Shown here: one piece after another, positions 1-8,313 of the stretch
How positions within the stretch are numbered: position 1 is the first letter of the stretch
How the letters are laid out: each line of letters starts with the position of its first letter
From: Micromonospora echinospora
GTDB taxonomy: Bacteria; Actinomycetota; Actinomycetes; Mycobacteriales; Micromonosporaceae
Length of the DNA: 64,000 bases
Direction of reading: 5' to 3'
Assembly: GCF_014203425.1 (NCBI RefSeq)
Contig: NZ_JACHJC010000001.1
Span: 2,852,001 to 2,916,000 of the forward strand
Translations under genes and position numbers: made by a program
Notes under the pieces: generated by a model
Database searches by the model: none
What the model was told of the DNA's origin: nothing
What the model saw: the letters and a program-made list of their open reading frames with translations, nothing else

Positions 1-290
1 AGGCCTTCGCCGGCTACCCCCGCGGGGTCACCAAGTACCCGGTCCAGTTGCCGGATGCCGGGCGACCGCAGTCGTGGGCCGCCGGGGGCTTGCTGATGCT
101 GCTCTCGACCATGCTGGGGCTGCGCCCCTGCGGCCCCAACCTGCTGGTGAGCCCGGTGGTCCCGGCCGGTTACGGGCGGATCGAGCTGCTGGACGTGCCG
201 GGCCGGTGGGGACGGGCCGACGCCTACGGCCGGGAGCGCAGCAGGAGCCGGCGGCTGCGGGCGGGCGAGGACGCGCGGCGGGCCGCCTGA
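1..290 (+). CDS. C-terminal end of an amylo-alpha-1,6-glucosidase / glycogen-debranching-like protein (partial)
   Basis: The gene enters from outside the window in frame 3 and ends at TGA 288-290, leaving about 95 residues. The visible part has the pattern seen at the C-terminal edge of the (alpha/alpha)6 domain of bacterial amylo-alpha-1,6-glucosidase-like proteins: PQSWAAGG near residue 24, then LSTMLGLRP, then a short beta-rich tail with ELLDVPG. The last 25 residues are Arg/Ala rich and look like a disordered tail. The family trims alpha-1,6 branches from glucans or acts on related sugars in the cytoplasm. With no catalytic region visible, the function is inferred only from this tail. The glgE-glgB operon lies at the other end of the window, so a link to glucan metabolism is possible but unproven. 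Confidence 0.6.
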   Translation, partial: AFAGYPRGVTKYPVQLPDAGRPQSWAAGGLLMLLSTMLGLRPCGPNLLVSPVVPAGYGRIELLDVPGRWGRADAYGRERSRSRRLRAGEDARRAA

Positions 291-346
291 CCCGCCCACC
301 CCCGGGCGCGGCCGCGCCCGCGCCGCGTCCGACCGGCCGACAGCGG

Positions 347-1066
347 TCAGCCCGAGCCGGTGGGCTCCCGCGAGGCCGGCCGGACCGGCGCCGGCGAATC
401 CGCCGGTGTGGGCGGCGGGGACTGCGCCGCCCCGGACCGGCCGGTCCGGGCGAGCAGCCGGTCCACGCCCACGAACAGCAGGCCCAGCAGCCAGAACGCC
501 AGGGCGAACCCGACCGCGCTCACTGCCACCCCGTCGTACCCGAGGCGGCCCGCGTCCAGGAACGGGTACGGATAGCGGTCCACCACCAGGCCGCGTACCA
601 GCGCGAACCCGAGGTACGCCAGCGGGAACGCCAGCCACCAGGCGGCGTAGCGGGGGCGCAACCGGCCGCGCCTGTCGAACAGCGCCCAGTCGGCGACCGC
701 CAGCAGCGGCACCACTGTGTGCAGGAACTGGTTGCCCCACCACTCGCCCGGCTGCCGGTCCGGCTGCGCCATGGCGAACGGGCTGGCCGGGTTGGCCAGC
801 ACCAGGTGGTAGACCGTGCCGGTGATGGTGATGTAGAGGGTCGCCGCGCCCTTGAGGACGCTCGGTGGCTCCGGCCGGTCACGCCAGGCGCACCAGGCGG
901 CGTAGCCGGCGAGGACGCCGACCGCCACGTTGCTCTGGATGGTGAAGTACGGCAGCAGGCCGGTCACGGTGGCCGGGCCGAGCGCGGTGAGCACGACGCC
1001 GGCCACCACGGCGAGCACCACTGCGAGGCGGAGGGGGATCGCCAGTCGGCGACGCCGGGGGGTCAC
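347..1066 (-). CDS. Pr6Pr family integral membrane protein
   Basis: The 239-residue protein has about six hydrophobic segments (for example LAVVLAVVAGVVLTALG near the start and a long one around AVSAVGFALAFWLLGLLFVG) and the features of the Pr6Pr (FAR-17a/AIG1-like) membrane family, including PYFTIQSNVAVG, GTVYHLVL and the WWGNQFLHTVVPLL segment. No enzymatic role is established for bacterial members. The reading frame stays open well upstream, but GTG 1066 begins just before the RRRRL basic stretch and first membrane helix. A TACCTT -10-like box sits 8 nt upstream with no ribosome site, which suggests a leaderless start. The last 35 residues are Pro/Ala rich and probably disordered. Confidence 0.75.
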   Translation of the reverse strand: MTPRRRRLAIPLRLAVVLAVVAGVVLTALGPATVTGLLPYFTIQSNVAVGVLAGYAAWCAWRDRPEPPSVLKGAATLYITITGTVYHLVLANPASPFAMAQPDRQPGEWWGNQFLHTVVPLLAVADWALFDRRGRLRPRYAAWWLAFPLAYLGFALVRGLVVDRYPYPFLDAGRLGYDGVAVSAVGFALAFWLLGLLFVGVDRLLARTGRSGAAQSPPPTPADSPAPVRPASREPTGSG

Positions 1067-1091
1067 GGGGGCACAAGGTACCAGCCGGTCG

Positions 1092-1784
1092 TCAGCCGGT
1101 ACGCCGCCCGGGCGGGGTGCCGGAGGACCGCTTCGCCTGCCCCGGCGGGAGGACGTCCCTGCCCGGCGGGACGCCGGACGACTGGACCGGGTGAGCGGAT
1201 CTGCCGCCGCCTCGCCCGCCGTCGGCCTTCCCCGGCGGGTCGTCGTCGCCCAGCAGCGCGGCGCAGTAGTCCGGCACGCGGTCGCGGCCCCCGGCCGCGG
1301 CGACGAGGTCGCGGAAGGCGGGTGTGGCCAGGGCGCGTCCCCGGTCCGCTTCGGCGAGGACCCGGTACGCGACGCAGAGGCCGGGCGGCGCGGACTGCTG
1401 CGGTGTCCGGGTCGCCGGTGAGACGGCCGGCAGGGCCGGGCGGGCCGACGGCGCGGGCGGCGCGGTGCCGACCGGCGGCGCCGCCGGGCGCGCGGCGTGC
1501 GGCAGGTTCCCGGTCGCGGCGAGCGCGACGCCGCTGGTGAGGGACGCGGCGAGCGCGGACACGGCCACTCGGACACCGAAGCTGACGCGGCGGCGACGGC
1601 GTGCGCGCCGGGCCTTCCGGAACGCCGCGACCGCTGCCGCCTCCCCGTCGAGTTCGCCAGTGCCGGGCGCGGTCCGGACGGCGGCCAGTACGGCCATCAG
1701 CCCCGGTGGAGCGGACGACGTGTCGCCGGGGCGGCCGGCGAGCAGCCGCTCGACGGTTTCCTGGTCCAGGCCGGATGCGTCCAT
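1092..1784 (-). CDS. hypothetical single-pass membrane protein with Pro/Ala-rich exterior
   Basis: The protein has 230 residues and starts at ATG 1784, preceded by GAGGGT at good spacing. The N-terminal 65 residues are acidic and soluble (MDASGLDQETVERLLAGRPG), followed by a basic cluster RKARRARRRRR and one membrane helix around residues 75-95 (AVSALAASLTSGVALAATG). A Pro/Ala linker and a C-terminal region with two Cys (GLCVAYRV, DYCAALLG) follow, then a Gly/Pro/Arg tail. The layout (cytoplasmic N-terminus, one helix, outside domain) resembles small anti-sigma-like or sensor proteins of actinomycetes. No zinc-binding anti-sigma motif is visible and no sigma factor is adjacent, so no function is assigned. 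Confidence 0.65.
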   Translation of the reverse strand: MDASGLDQETVERLLAGRPGDTSSAPPGLMAVLAAVRTAPGTGELDGEAAAVAAFRKARRARRRRRVSFGVRVAVSALAASLTSGVALAATGNLPHAARPAAPPVGTAPPAPSARPALPAVSPATRTPQQSAPPGLCVAYRVLAEADRGRALATPAFRDLVAAAGGRDRVPDYCAALLGDDDPPGKADGGRGGGRSAHPVQSSGVPPGRDVLPPGQAKRSSGTPPGRRTG

Positions 1785-1929
1785 CTCGTGACCCTCAGCG
1801 CCGCCACCCCGCCCCGCGTCACACTCCGGCACGGCGGAACGCCGGTGAGGTCGGTCACCCCGGTGCCGGTCACGGCCCGGATCGCATCTCCGGTTGCCGA
1901 TGTCCGGCGGTCGCGGTGAACTGAATTAC

Positions 1930-2820
1930 ATGGGTGTCATCAAGGTGGGCACGTCCTCGTGGGCCGACCAGATGCTGGTCCGCTCCGGGTGGTATCCGCG
2001 CGGGGTCAACACGCCCGCCGGCCGGCTGGGCTTCTACGCCGAGCGCTTCGGCCTGGTCGAGGTGGACACGTCGTACTACGCGGTGCCGGCGCCGGAGACC
2101 ACGGCGGGCTGGGCGGCGGCCACCCCGCCCGGCTTCACCTTCGACGTCAAGGCGTTCCGCCTCTTCACCGGCCACCACACCCCGGTCGACGCGCTGCCCA
2201 AGGACCTGCGCCCGGCCGGCGGTCCGAACCGGGTCCGGTGGCGCGACCTGCCCGCCGGGGCGTACGACGAGCTGTGGGACCGGTTCCACGCGGCGCTGAC
2301 GCCGCTCGCGGCGGCCGACCGGCTCGGCGCCGTGCTGTTGCAGTTCCCGCCCTGGCTGGCCCGCACCGACGCGGCCCGGCGGCGGATCCTGGACGCCGCG
2401 CGGCGCTGCCGCCCCTGGCCGGTCACCGTCGAGCTGCGGCACTCCTCCTGGTTCACCGAGGACGCGATGGCCGACACCGTGACGTTCCTGCGCGAGAACG
2501 ACCTCGGGTACGCCTGCGTGGACATGCCGCAGGGGCACGTCTCCTCGGTGCCGCCGATCCTGGTCGCCACCACCGACCTGGCCGTGATCCGGTTCCACGG
2601 GCACAGCACGGCCTGGGAGAGCGGGGACAAGCAGGAGCGGTTCCGCTACGCCTACGGCGAGCGGGAGCTGCGGCACTGGTCGGTGCTGCTGCGCGAGCTG
2701 GCCGGCCAGTGCGCCGAGCTGCACGTGCTGATGAACAACTGCTGCGGCGACCAGGCCCAGCGCGACGCCGCGAGCCTGGCCGACCTGCTCGGCGTGGCGC
2801 CCGCCGCCGCGCGCGCCTGA
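1930..2820 (+). CDS. DUF72 domain protein (YecE-like)
   Basis: The 296-residue protein matches the DUF72/YecE family, a TIM-barrel fold of unknown reaction. It has the N-terminal KVGTSSWAD block, GWYPRG, FYAERF with EVDTSYYA, FDVKAF, the central LLQFPP and VELRHSSW motifs, and the C-terminal HVLMNNCCGDQAQRDA block. In this family the N-terminal GTSSW region and the C-terminal MNN region are the most conserved. ATG 1930 places GTSSW about six residues in, as usual. An upstream in-frame ATG at 1894 would add 12 residues without family support. There is no clear ribosome site for either start. Confidence 0.88.
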   Translation: MGVIKVGTSSWADQMLVRSGWYPRGVNTPAGRLGFYAERFGLVEVDTSYYAVPAPETTAGWAAATPPGFTFDVKAFRLFTGHHTPVDALPKDLRPAGGPNRVRWRDLPAGAYDELWDRFHAALTPLAAADRLGAVLLQFPPWLARTDAARRRILDAARRCRPWPVTVELRHSSWFTEDAMADTVTFLRENDLGYACVDMPQGHVSSVPPILVATTDLAVIRFHGHSTAWESGDKQERFRYAYGERELRHWSVLLRELAGQCAELHVLMNNCCGDQAQRDAASLADLLGVAPAAARA

Positions 2821-2880
2821 GGTTTTCCCGGCTTCCTCCCGGGTACCGCCGGGTTCGTGGACGACCACGAAGGGGGATCA

Positions 2881-3066
2881 GTGGAGCAGCGACGCGGCGA
2901 GGACGAGCGGGACCCGCGGGCGACCCGGGAGGCCGAGGAGGCCCACGGCGGCAGCATGGCGCCGGGCCTGGTGGACGACACCGGGCACCCGGTGGCGGAG
3001 TCGCCGGTGCCGGAAAACGAGCCGTCGGCGCCGGGCCGGCCGGGCGAGGACGGCACCGGCTCCTGA
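2881..3066 (+). CDS. small acidic hypothetical protein
   Basis: This is a 61-residue, highly charged and apparently disordered protein (Glu, Asp, Arg, Gly and Pro rich, no hydrophobic core). GTG 2881 is chosen because AAGGGGGA lies at ideal spacing upstream. Codon use is typical of the genome, with nearly all third positions G or C. No domain is recognised. It lies next to another low-complexity acidic protein on the opposite strand (3076-3459), and the two converge. Confidence 0.6.
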   Translation: MEQRRGEDERDPRATREAEEAHGGSMAPGLVDDTGHPVAESPVPENEPSAPGRPGEDGTGS

Positions 3067-3075
3067 CGGCCGCGC

Positions 3076-3459
3076 TCAGGGGCGCGTCTCCGGGCGCATC
3101 CCGGTCGCCTTCTCCAGCGCGTTGTCACCGAGGTCGCCGTCCGCGCGGTCGTCCGGGAACGTCCGCGCCGACGGGGCCGGATCCGGCGGCGCGCCCGGCC
3201 CGGCCTCCGGCGTCCGGGTCGGCTCGACGGTCCCGAACCCGTGCCGGCCCGCCTTCGGCCCGCCCGGTCCGGCCCCGGCCGCCCGGCGCTCACCGAGCCG
3301 CCCCTCGGGCACTGCCGTCTCCTCGCTGCCCTCGTCCATCGGGTCGTCGTCACCCGCGCCCCACGGCGCGTCGGCGTCGAAGCCGCCGGTGGTGCCCCAC
3401 GGCGCGGCCGACTCCGGCCCGCGCCCGTCGCCCGTACCCGTGCGGTCCCTGCTGGTCAT
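3076..3459 (-). CDS. disordered hypothetical protein
   Basis: A 127-residue Gly/Pro/Asp/Glu-rich protein without predicted secondary-structure core. ATG 3459 follows AAGGTGAGG at good spacing. It contains two similar stretches, SAAPWGTTGG and DADAPWGAGD. The last 25 residues (RADGDLGDNALEKATGM) look more ordered. No function is known. Confidence 0.6.
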   Translation of the reverse strand: MTSRDRTGTGDGRGPESAAPWGTTGGFDADAPWGAGDDDPMDEGSEETAVPEGRLGERRAAGAGPGGPKAGRHGFGTVEPTRTPEAGPGAPPDPAPSARTFPDDRADGDLGDNALEKATGMRPETRP

Positions 3460-3512
3460 GGTCACCTCACCTTGGCTGCTGGCCACCGGCGTGGCCGGTC
3501 CGGTCCCGGGGG

Positions 3513-3562
3513 CACCGCGCGGCCGACGGCCCACCCCGATGTGGGCCGTCGGCCGCGCGGTG
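3513..3562 (-). terminator. strong stem-loop terminator after the 3564-4193 gene
   Basis: A perfect 22-bp inverted repeat (3513-3534 and 3541-3562) with a 6-nt loop begins one base after the stop codon of the minus-strand gene. There is no U-tract, as is usual in high-GC actinomycetes. Confidence 0.8.
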
Positions 3563-3563
3563 G

Positions 3564-4193
3564 TCAGCGGGCGGCCCCGACCAGATGACGGCCGGCCGCG
3601 CCGACGGCGGCGACCTTGCCGATGTTCTTCGGCGCGGACATGATGCCGCCCGCGCGGTCCAGCATGCCCCGGAACACCTGCCCCGGCTTCTGCTGCTCAC
3701 CCATGTACGCCGACACCACGACCAGCGCGCCGGTCATCGCCGGCACCGCCCACTGGAGCAGCTTCATCTGCCTCTGGCTGGCCGCGACGTTCGCCGGTGT
3801 GTGGTGGTTCGGCTCGGTGGTCCCCTCGACCGGCGGGCCGCCGGCCCGTTCCAGCCGCCTGCCGACCATCCGGCTGTAACCGGTCACCGCCAGCGCGCCG
3901 AGCGTGAGCGCGGTCTTCACCGCGCTGATCTTCCCCACGCCCGCCTGGCGGGCCATCCGCGGGCTCTCGGTGACCAGCTCGCCGACCGCGCCGGCCAGGT
4001 GGGCCCCGATCGCCGCCGCGTTGACCGGCGTCCATCGTGCCCAGCCGGCCGAGGCCACCGGCAGCCGCTGGGTCGTGTCGTTGATCCGTGCCGCCGCGCC
4101 GTTGACGCCGAGCGCCCCCATCAGGGAACCGCCGAACCAGGCCGCCAGGCCCAGGTCGTGCATCGAGCGCAGCGTGGTGTGCCGTTCTGACAT
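3564..4193 (-). CDS. hypothetical membrane-associated protein
   Basis: The 209-residue protein starts at ATG 4193, downstream of GGAGGGGGA. It has several moderately hydrophobic Ala/Gly-rich segments: LGLAAWFGGSLMGALG near residue 15, a second around VGKISAVKTALTLGALAVTGYS near 90-110, and LQWAVPAMTGALVVVSAYMG near 150. These suggest a small multi-pass membrane protein. The first block resembles the N-terminal helix of actinobacterial proteins with a DUF4149-like look, but I cannot assign a family. A very strong stem-loop follows the stop codon, which marks it as the end of a transcription unit. Confidence 0.7.
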   Translation of the reverse strand: MSERHTTLRSMHDLGLAAWFGGSLMGALGVNGAAARINDTTQRLPVASAGWARWTPVNAAAIGAHLAGAVGELVTESPRMARQAGVGKISAVKTALTLGALAVTGYSRMVGRRLERAGGPPVEGTTEPNHHTPANVAASQRQMKLLQWAVPAMTGALVVVSAYMGEQQKPGQVFRGMLDRAGGIMSAPKNIGKVAAVGAAGRHLVGAAR

Positions 4194-4263
4194 CAGATCC
4201 CCCTCCGCCGTGTTCGGGCGGTGCGGCATACCCACGATCGGGCGACTCACGCCCGGGCGTGGC

Positions 4264-5121
4264 TCAGCGGCGGGGGAGCGTGCCCGCGAACGCGGCGATC
4301 CGGGCGGCCAGCGGCGCCGACGCGCGTACCCAGGTGAAGTGGTCCAGCGGCGCGCCCGCCTCGGCGACCGTGTAGCGGTGCCGCGTCACCGGCGCCTCAG
4401 CCAGCTTCTCGCAGAGGTGGTCGAGCGTCTCGTGCGGCGTGTACTGGTCGTCGTCGACGCTGACCGCGAGCACCGGGGTGCGGATCCGCCGCACGGCGGC
4501 CTCCGCGTCCACGCCGTCCAGCGCCGGGAACCGGCCGGTGCGGGCGGTGTGCGCCCAGTCGCGGATCACGCCGGCGGCCTGCCGGCCGCCGAAACCCCAG
4601 CCGGGCCAGACGCCGAGCAGCCGCGCCGTCGCGGCGATCCCCTGGGTGTACGGCAGCACGCCCCACCCGCGCAGACCCGGGTACCGCCGCCACCACGGCA
4701 GCCCCACCGCCACCAGGGCCAGGCCGTCCACCCGGTCGGCGTCGTGCAGCGCCTGGTGCAGCACCGCCACCTGGCCGCCGAGGGAGTGCCCGAGCAGCAG
4801 CCGGGTCCGCCCGTCCAGCCGGGGCTTGAGCGCGTCGAGCACGGCGCCGATGTCGGCGGCCATCTCCTGGTAGCCGTACCGGCAGGCGCGCGACGGCGCC
4901 GGGGTGCTCTCGCCGGTGCCGCGCAGGTCGGCCACGATCACCGCCAGCCCGGCGTCACGCAGCGCGGCGGCGAACGGCCGGTAGTAGCGGGCGCGCACGC
5001 CCATGGCCGGCCAGATCAGCACCACCGGCGCGCCGGGCGGACCGGCCGGCTCCGGGTGGATCTGCACGCCGATGCGCGCGCCGTCGACGTCCACGAACTC
5101 CTGGGTGTACTCCCCGCTCAC
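4264..5121 (-). CDS. alpha/beta-hydrolase fold protein
   Basis: A 285-residue alpha/beta hydrolase. The strand-turn PVVLIWPAMGVRARYY, the oxyanion region DLRGTGES, the nucleophile elbow GHSLGG (Ser near residue 118), an acid in SVDDDQYTP and a C-terminal His in LDHFTW give a complete catalytic set. The substrate cannot be told from sequence. It resembles the serine aminopeptidase S33/YheT-like group. The chosen GTG 5121 has a TACGCT -10 box ending exactly 7 nt upstream and no ribosome site, consistent with leaderless transcription. The frame stays open upstream, but that part looks unlike coding sequence. Confidence 0.8.
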   Translation of the reverse strand: MSGEYTQEFVDVDGARIGVQIHPEPAGPPGAPVVLIWPAMGVRARYYRPFAAALRDAGLAVIVADLRGTGESTPAPSRACRYGYQEMAADIGAVLDALKPRLDGRTRLLLGHSLGGQVAVLHQALHDADRVDGLALVAVGLPWWRRYPGLRGWGVLPYTQGIAATARLLGVWPGWGFGGRQAAGVIRDWAHTARTGRFPALDGVDAEAAVRRIRTPVLAVSVDDDQYTPHETLDHLCEKLAEAPVTRHRYTVAEAGAPLDHFTWVRASAPLAARIAAFAGTLPRR

Positions 5122-5254
5122 CCGGATCAGCGTACGGACCGGCGCTACCGGTGGGTAGCAAGGGGTGGGCGGTTCCGCTGCGCGGGCGCGGCGCCAGGCG
5201 TACGCCGCCGGCGTAGCCCGGTCAGGTGGGTGTCGAGCGGGTCCAGGCCGGTCA

Positions 5255-6472
5255 TCAGGCCACCGCCGGTGTGGGCCGGGCCGCGCCGACGAGCGTGCCG
5301 TAGACCGCGCCGAGCTGTTCGGCGCAGCGCTTCCAGGAGTACCGGCTGCGGATGCGGTCGAGCGCGGCGGTGGCGTACGTGAAGCGGCGCACGTTGTCGC
5401 CGAGCAGCCGGCGCAGCGCGGTGCCCAGCGCCCGGGGGTCACGCGGCGGCACCAGGTCACCGGTGAGCCCGTCCACCACGCTGTCGGCGATGCCGCCCAC
5501 GTTCGTGCCGATCACCGGCACGCCGCAGGCCATGCCCTCCAGCGGGGTGAGCCCGAACGGCTCGTACCAGGGGGCGGCGACGAGCACGTCCGCCGACCGG
5601 TACCAGGCGCCCATCTCCTCCCGCGGCACGCCGCCGAGCAGCCGTACCCGGTCGGCCACGCCGCAGGACTCGGCGAGCGCGGACAGCCGGCGGGCGAACG
5701 AGTCGGCGGGCAGCAGGTCGGCCGGCGGGCCGCCCACCACCACGCACTCCGCGTCCGGCACCGCGGGCAGCGCCCGGACCACGTCGAGGAAGCCCTTGCG
5801 CTCGACCATCCGCCCGACGGTGAGGATGCGCGGGCGGGCCCTGTGGCGCGGCGCGACCGGGCCGTCCGGGCGGAACACCGCCTCGTTGACGCCGGACGGG
5901 ACCAGCGCCATCCGGGACCGGGGCACGCCCATCCGCACCAGCTCGGCGACCTCGTCGGCGCACTGCACGATCACCCGGTCGACGGCCCGGCCGAGGGCCC
6001 GTTCGTAGCCGATGCGCCCCGGTGGACTCGTGTCCCGGGCGCCCTGGTGGCGGCGCTTGACGGTGCCGAGCGCGTGGTACGTCAGCACGGTCGGTACCCC
6101 GGTGCGGCGCCCGGCGTGCACAGTGGCCAGTCCGCTCATCCAGAAGTGCGCGTGCGCCACGTCCGGGGTCCAGCCGCCTCGGCGCCAGGTGTCCGCCAGC
6201 CAGCTGCCGAACTCGCCCATGTACGGCAGCAGTTCGTCCTTCGGCGCCCGGCGGGCGGGACCGGCCGGCACGTGCCACACCTCGTAGCCGTCCGGCGCGG
6301 GAACCGCCTCGGGCAGCGCGGGACAGTCGCGACGGGTGTAGACGCGGACGTCGTGTCCCGCGCCGACGAGCGCGGACGCGAGTTCCGCGACGTGGGTCTT
6401 CTGGCCGCCGCCGTCCTCCTCGCCGAGGACGGCGAGCGGGCTGGCGTGCTCGGAAATCATCGCGATGCGCAT
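5255..6472 (-). CDS. glycosyltransferase family 4 protein
   Basis: A 405-residue GT-B fold retaining glycosyltransferase. The N-terminal GGGQKTHVAELASAL loop and HAHFWMSG bind acceptor and nucleotide sugar. The C-terminal half has VGRMVERKGF and the E-x7-E region EPFGLTPLEGMACGVPVIGTNVGG. ATG 6472 follows GGAGGAGGA at ideal spacing. The start overlaps the 3-prime end of a glycosyltransferase remnant (TGA at 6457-6459), so the two were probably co-translated in an ancestral operon. The sugar and acceptor are unknown. The former neighbours (a carbamoyltransferase and another glycosyltransferase) suggest a modified polysaccharide or glycolipid. Confidence 0.9.
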   Translation of the reverse strand: MRIAMISEHASPLAVLGEEDGGGQKTHVAELASALVGAGHDVRVYTRRDCPALPEAVPAPDGYEVWHVPAGPARRAPKDELLPYMGEFGSWLADTWRRGGWTPDVAHAHFWMSGLATVHAGRRTGVPTVLTYHALGTVKRRHQGARDTSPPGRIGYERALGRAVDRVIVQCADEVAELVRMGVPRSRMALVPSGVNEAVFRPDGPVAPRHRARPRILTVGRMVERKGFLDVVRALPAVPDAECVVVGGPPADLLPADSFARRLSALAESCGVADRVRLLGGVPREEMGAWYRSADVLVAAPWYEPFGLTPLEGMACGVPVIGTNVGGIADSVVDGLTGDLVPPRDPRALGTALRRLLGDNVRRFTYATAALDRIRSRYSWKRCAEQLGAVYGTLVGAARPTPAVA

Positions 6473-6611
6473 GTCTCCTCCTCCAAGATCCGGTCCCGGT
6501 CGGCGAGGAAGCGGTCCAAGCCGAAGCGTTCCTTCGCCACCTCGCGTGCGACGCTGTCCGGCCACGGGTAGGTGCGCGCCCGGCCGCGCCCGTACGGCCC
6601 CCGGCCCGGGG
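6457..6611 (-). pseudogene. remnant of a glycosyltransferase C-terminus
   Basis: In one frame, about 38 residues (PWPDSVAREVAKERFGLDRF, then LADRDRILEEETCASR, stop at 6457) read like the last helix of a GT-B glycosyltransferase that would have preceded the intact GT4 gene. No plausible start or Rossmann domains remain upstream. The sequence breaks off near 6570-6611, where it meets the carbamoyltransferase fragment. The exact junction cannot be placed without a homologue. Confidence 0.6.
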
Positions 6612-6947
<336 letters not shown>

Positions 6948-8159
6948 TCAGCCCGGCAGCATCCCGGGGCCGAACACCTCGTAGGCGATCTGCTCGTCCG
7001 GTACCCCCCGGCGCAGCAGGTTGGCCCGGACCAGGTTCATGAACGCGATCGGGCCGCACAGGTGCGCGGTCACCCCGGCGGGCAGCCGGACGCGGTCCGG
7101 GTCGATCAGCCCGGTGGACACCTCCGCCTTCAGGCCCGGCAGGTCGGCTCCGGCGGCGTCGAGATACCAGAGGTGGACGGTCAGGTTCGGCAGCCGCTGC
7201 TGGAGCGCGGGCAGTTCCTGCCGCAGCGCGTGCGCCTCGGCGGCGCGGTCGGCGTGCGCCAGCGTCACCCGTCGCCCGGGGTCCCGGTCGGCCAGGTGGG
7301 CCAGCGCCGCCATCGCCGGGGTGAGCCCGATACCGGCGCTGGCCAGCAGCAGCGGTCCGTCGCCGCCGGCCGCGTCCACCTCGCCGAATGCCGGGCTGAG
7401 CCGCAGCGTGTCGCCGACCGCGACCCGCTCGTGCAGGTGACCGGAGACCATCCCGTCGGGCGCGCCGCCCGCGCCGCGTACCCGCTTCACGGTGATCCGC
7501 CACTCCTCGGCGCCGGGGCGGCCGGAGAGGCTGTACTGGCGGATCTGCTGTCCCCGGCCGCCGTCCAGGTCGACAGCGACCGAGACGTACCGGCCGGGGG
7601 TGAAGCCGGGCGCGGCGCCGCCGTCGGCCGGCGCGAGGGTGAGCGAGACGACGTCGGCGCTCTCCCGGGCCCGGCCGGTCACCCGCCAGTCCTGCCACAC
7701 CGGACCGCCCTCGGGTACGCCGGCGCCCGCGTAGAGCCGCGCCTCGCGGGCGATCAGTTCGCAGGCCAGCAGCCAGTAGACCTCGTCCCAGGCGGCGGCC
7801 ACCTCCGGGGTGACGGCGTCGCCGAGCACCTCGCCGACGGCGGCGAGCAGGTGCCGGCCGACGATCGGGTACTGGGTGGCGGTGATGCCGAGCGAGGCGT
7901 GCTTGTGCGCGATCCGGTCCAGGACCGGGCCCCACGGCATGCCGGTGTCGCCGGTCAGGTGGGCCGCGTACGCGACCACTGCCGAGGCGAGGGCGGCCTT
8001 CTGCGCCCCGGTGGCCTGGTTGCCCCGGTTGAACAGGTCCAGCAGGTCCGGGTGGGCGTCGAACATCCGCTGGTAGAAGCGGCCGGTGATGGCCTCGCCG
8101 TGTGCCCGTACGACGGGCAGGGTGGCGGTCACGACTGCGGCTGAGGATTCCGAGAGCAC
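6948..8159 (-). CDS. hmp: flavohemoprotein, nitric oxide dioxygenase
   Basis: A 403-residue three-domain flavohemoglobin (E. coli Hmp has 396). Residues 1-140 are the globin with FYQRMF (B10 Tyr) and the proximal-His region KHASLGITATQYPIVGRHLL. Residues 150-265 are the FAD domain with RQYSLSG. The C-terminal NAD domain has ASAGIGLTPAMA and HLCGPIAFM. The family converts NO and O2 to nitrate with NAD(P)H in the cytoplasm. GTG 8159 is preceded by GGAAGGAGA. It is divergent from an NsrR-type regulator, the classic NO-response arrangement, and the shared 154-bp gap holds candidate operators. Confidence 0.93.
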   Translation of the reverse strand: MLSESSAAVVTATLPVVRAHGEAITGRFYQRMFDAHPDLLDLFNRGNQATGAQKAALASAVVAYAAHLTGDTGMPWGPVLDRIAHKHASLGITATQYPIVGRHLLAAVGEVLGDAVTPEVAAAWDEVYWLLACELIAREARLYAGAGVPEGGPVWQDWRVTGRARESADVVSLTLAPADGGAAPGFTPGRYVSVAVDLDGGRGQQIRQYSLSGRPGAEEWRITVKRVRGAGGAPDGMVSGHLHERVAVGDTLRLSPAFGEVDAAGGDGPLLLASAGIGLTPAMAALAHLADRDPGRRVTLAHADRAAEAHALRQELPALQQRLPNLTVHLWYLDAAGADLPGLKAEVSTGLIDPDRVRLPAGVTAHLCGPIAFMNLVRANLLRRGVPDEQIAYEVFGPGMLPG

Positions 8160-8182
8160 TACCGAATCTCCTTCCGAGACTC

Positions 8183-8225
8183 AAACAGGTCGATCTCCAC
8201 GAAACAGGTATTCAAGATTCCTCTT
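8183..8225. promoter_or_regulatory. candidate operators in the hmp/nsrR divergent gap
   Basis: Two direct copies of AAACAGGT (8183-8190 and 8202-8209) are spaced 19 bp apart on the hmp side. Next to them is the inverted repeat AAGA-TTCC-TCTT (8214-8225), which recalls the AAGATGC half-sites of other NsrR operators. The segment is also AT-richer than its surroundings. NsrR of actinomycetes controls hmp and its own gene, so these are the best candidate binding sites. This is a pattern-based inference. Confidence 0.5.
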
Positions 8226-8313
8226 TAGGGTCGAAGGTCCCGGGAGCGTGGTGGCATGGGTCACCGTGAATCTGCTTGTGTCGCGGATGGCACCGAATGG
8301 CTAGGGTCGGTGC

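Noticed and set aside
1959..4190. A 743-codon plus-strand frame across the DUF72 gene and its neighbours.
   Set aside because: It is rich in Arg/Pro/Gly without domains and overlaps genes with clear families in other frames.
8183..8225. Reading the hmp/nsrR gap as a transposon end.
   Set aside because: The repeats are short, there is no transposase or target-site duplication, and the divergent NO-response layout explains them as operators.
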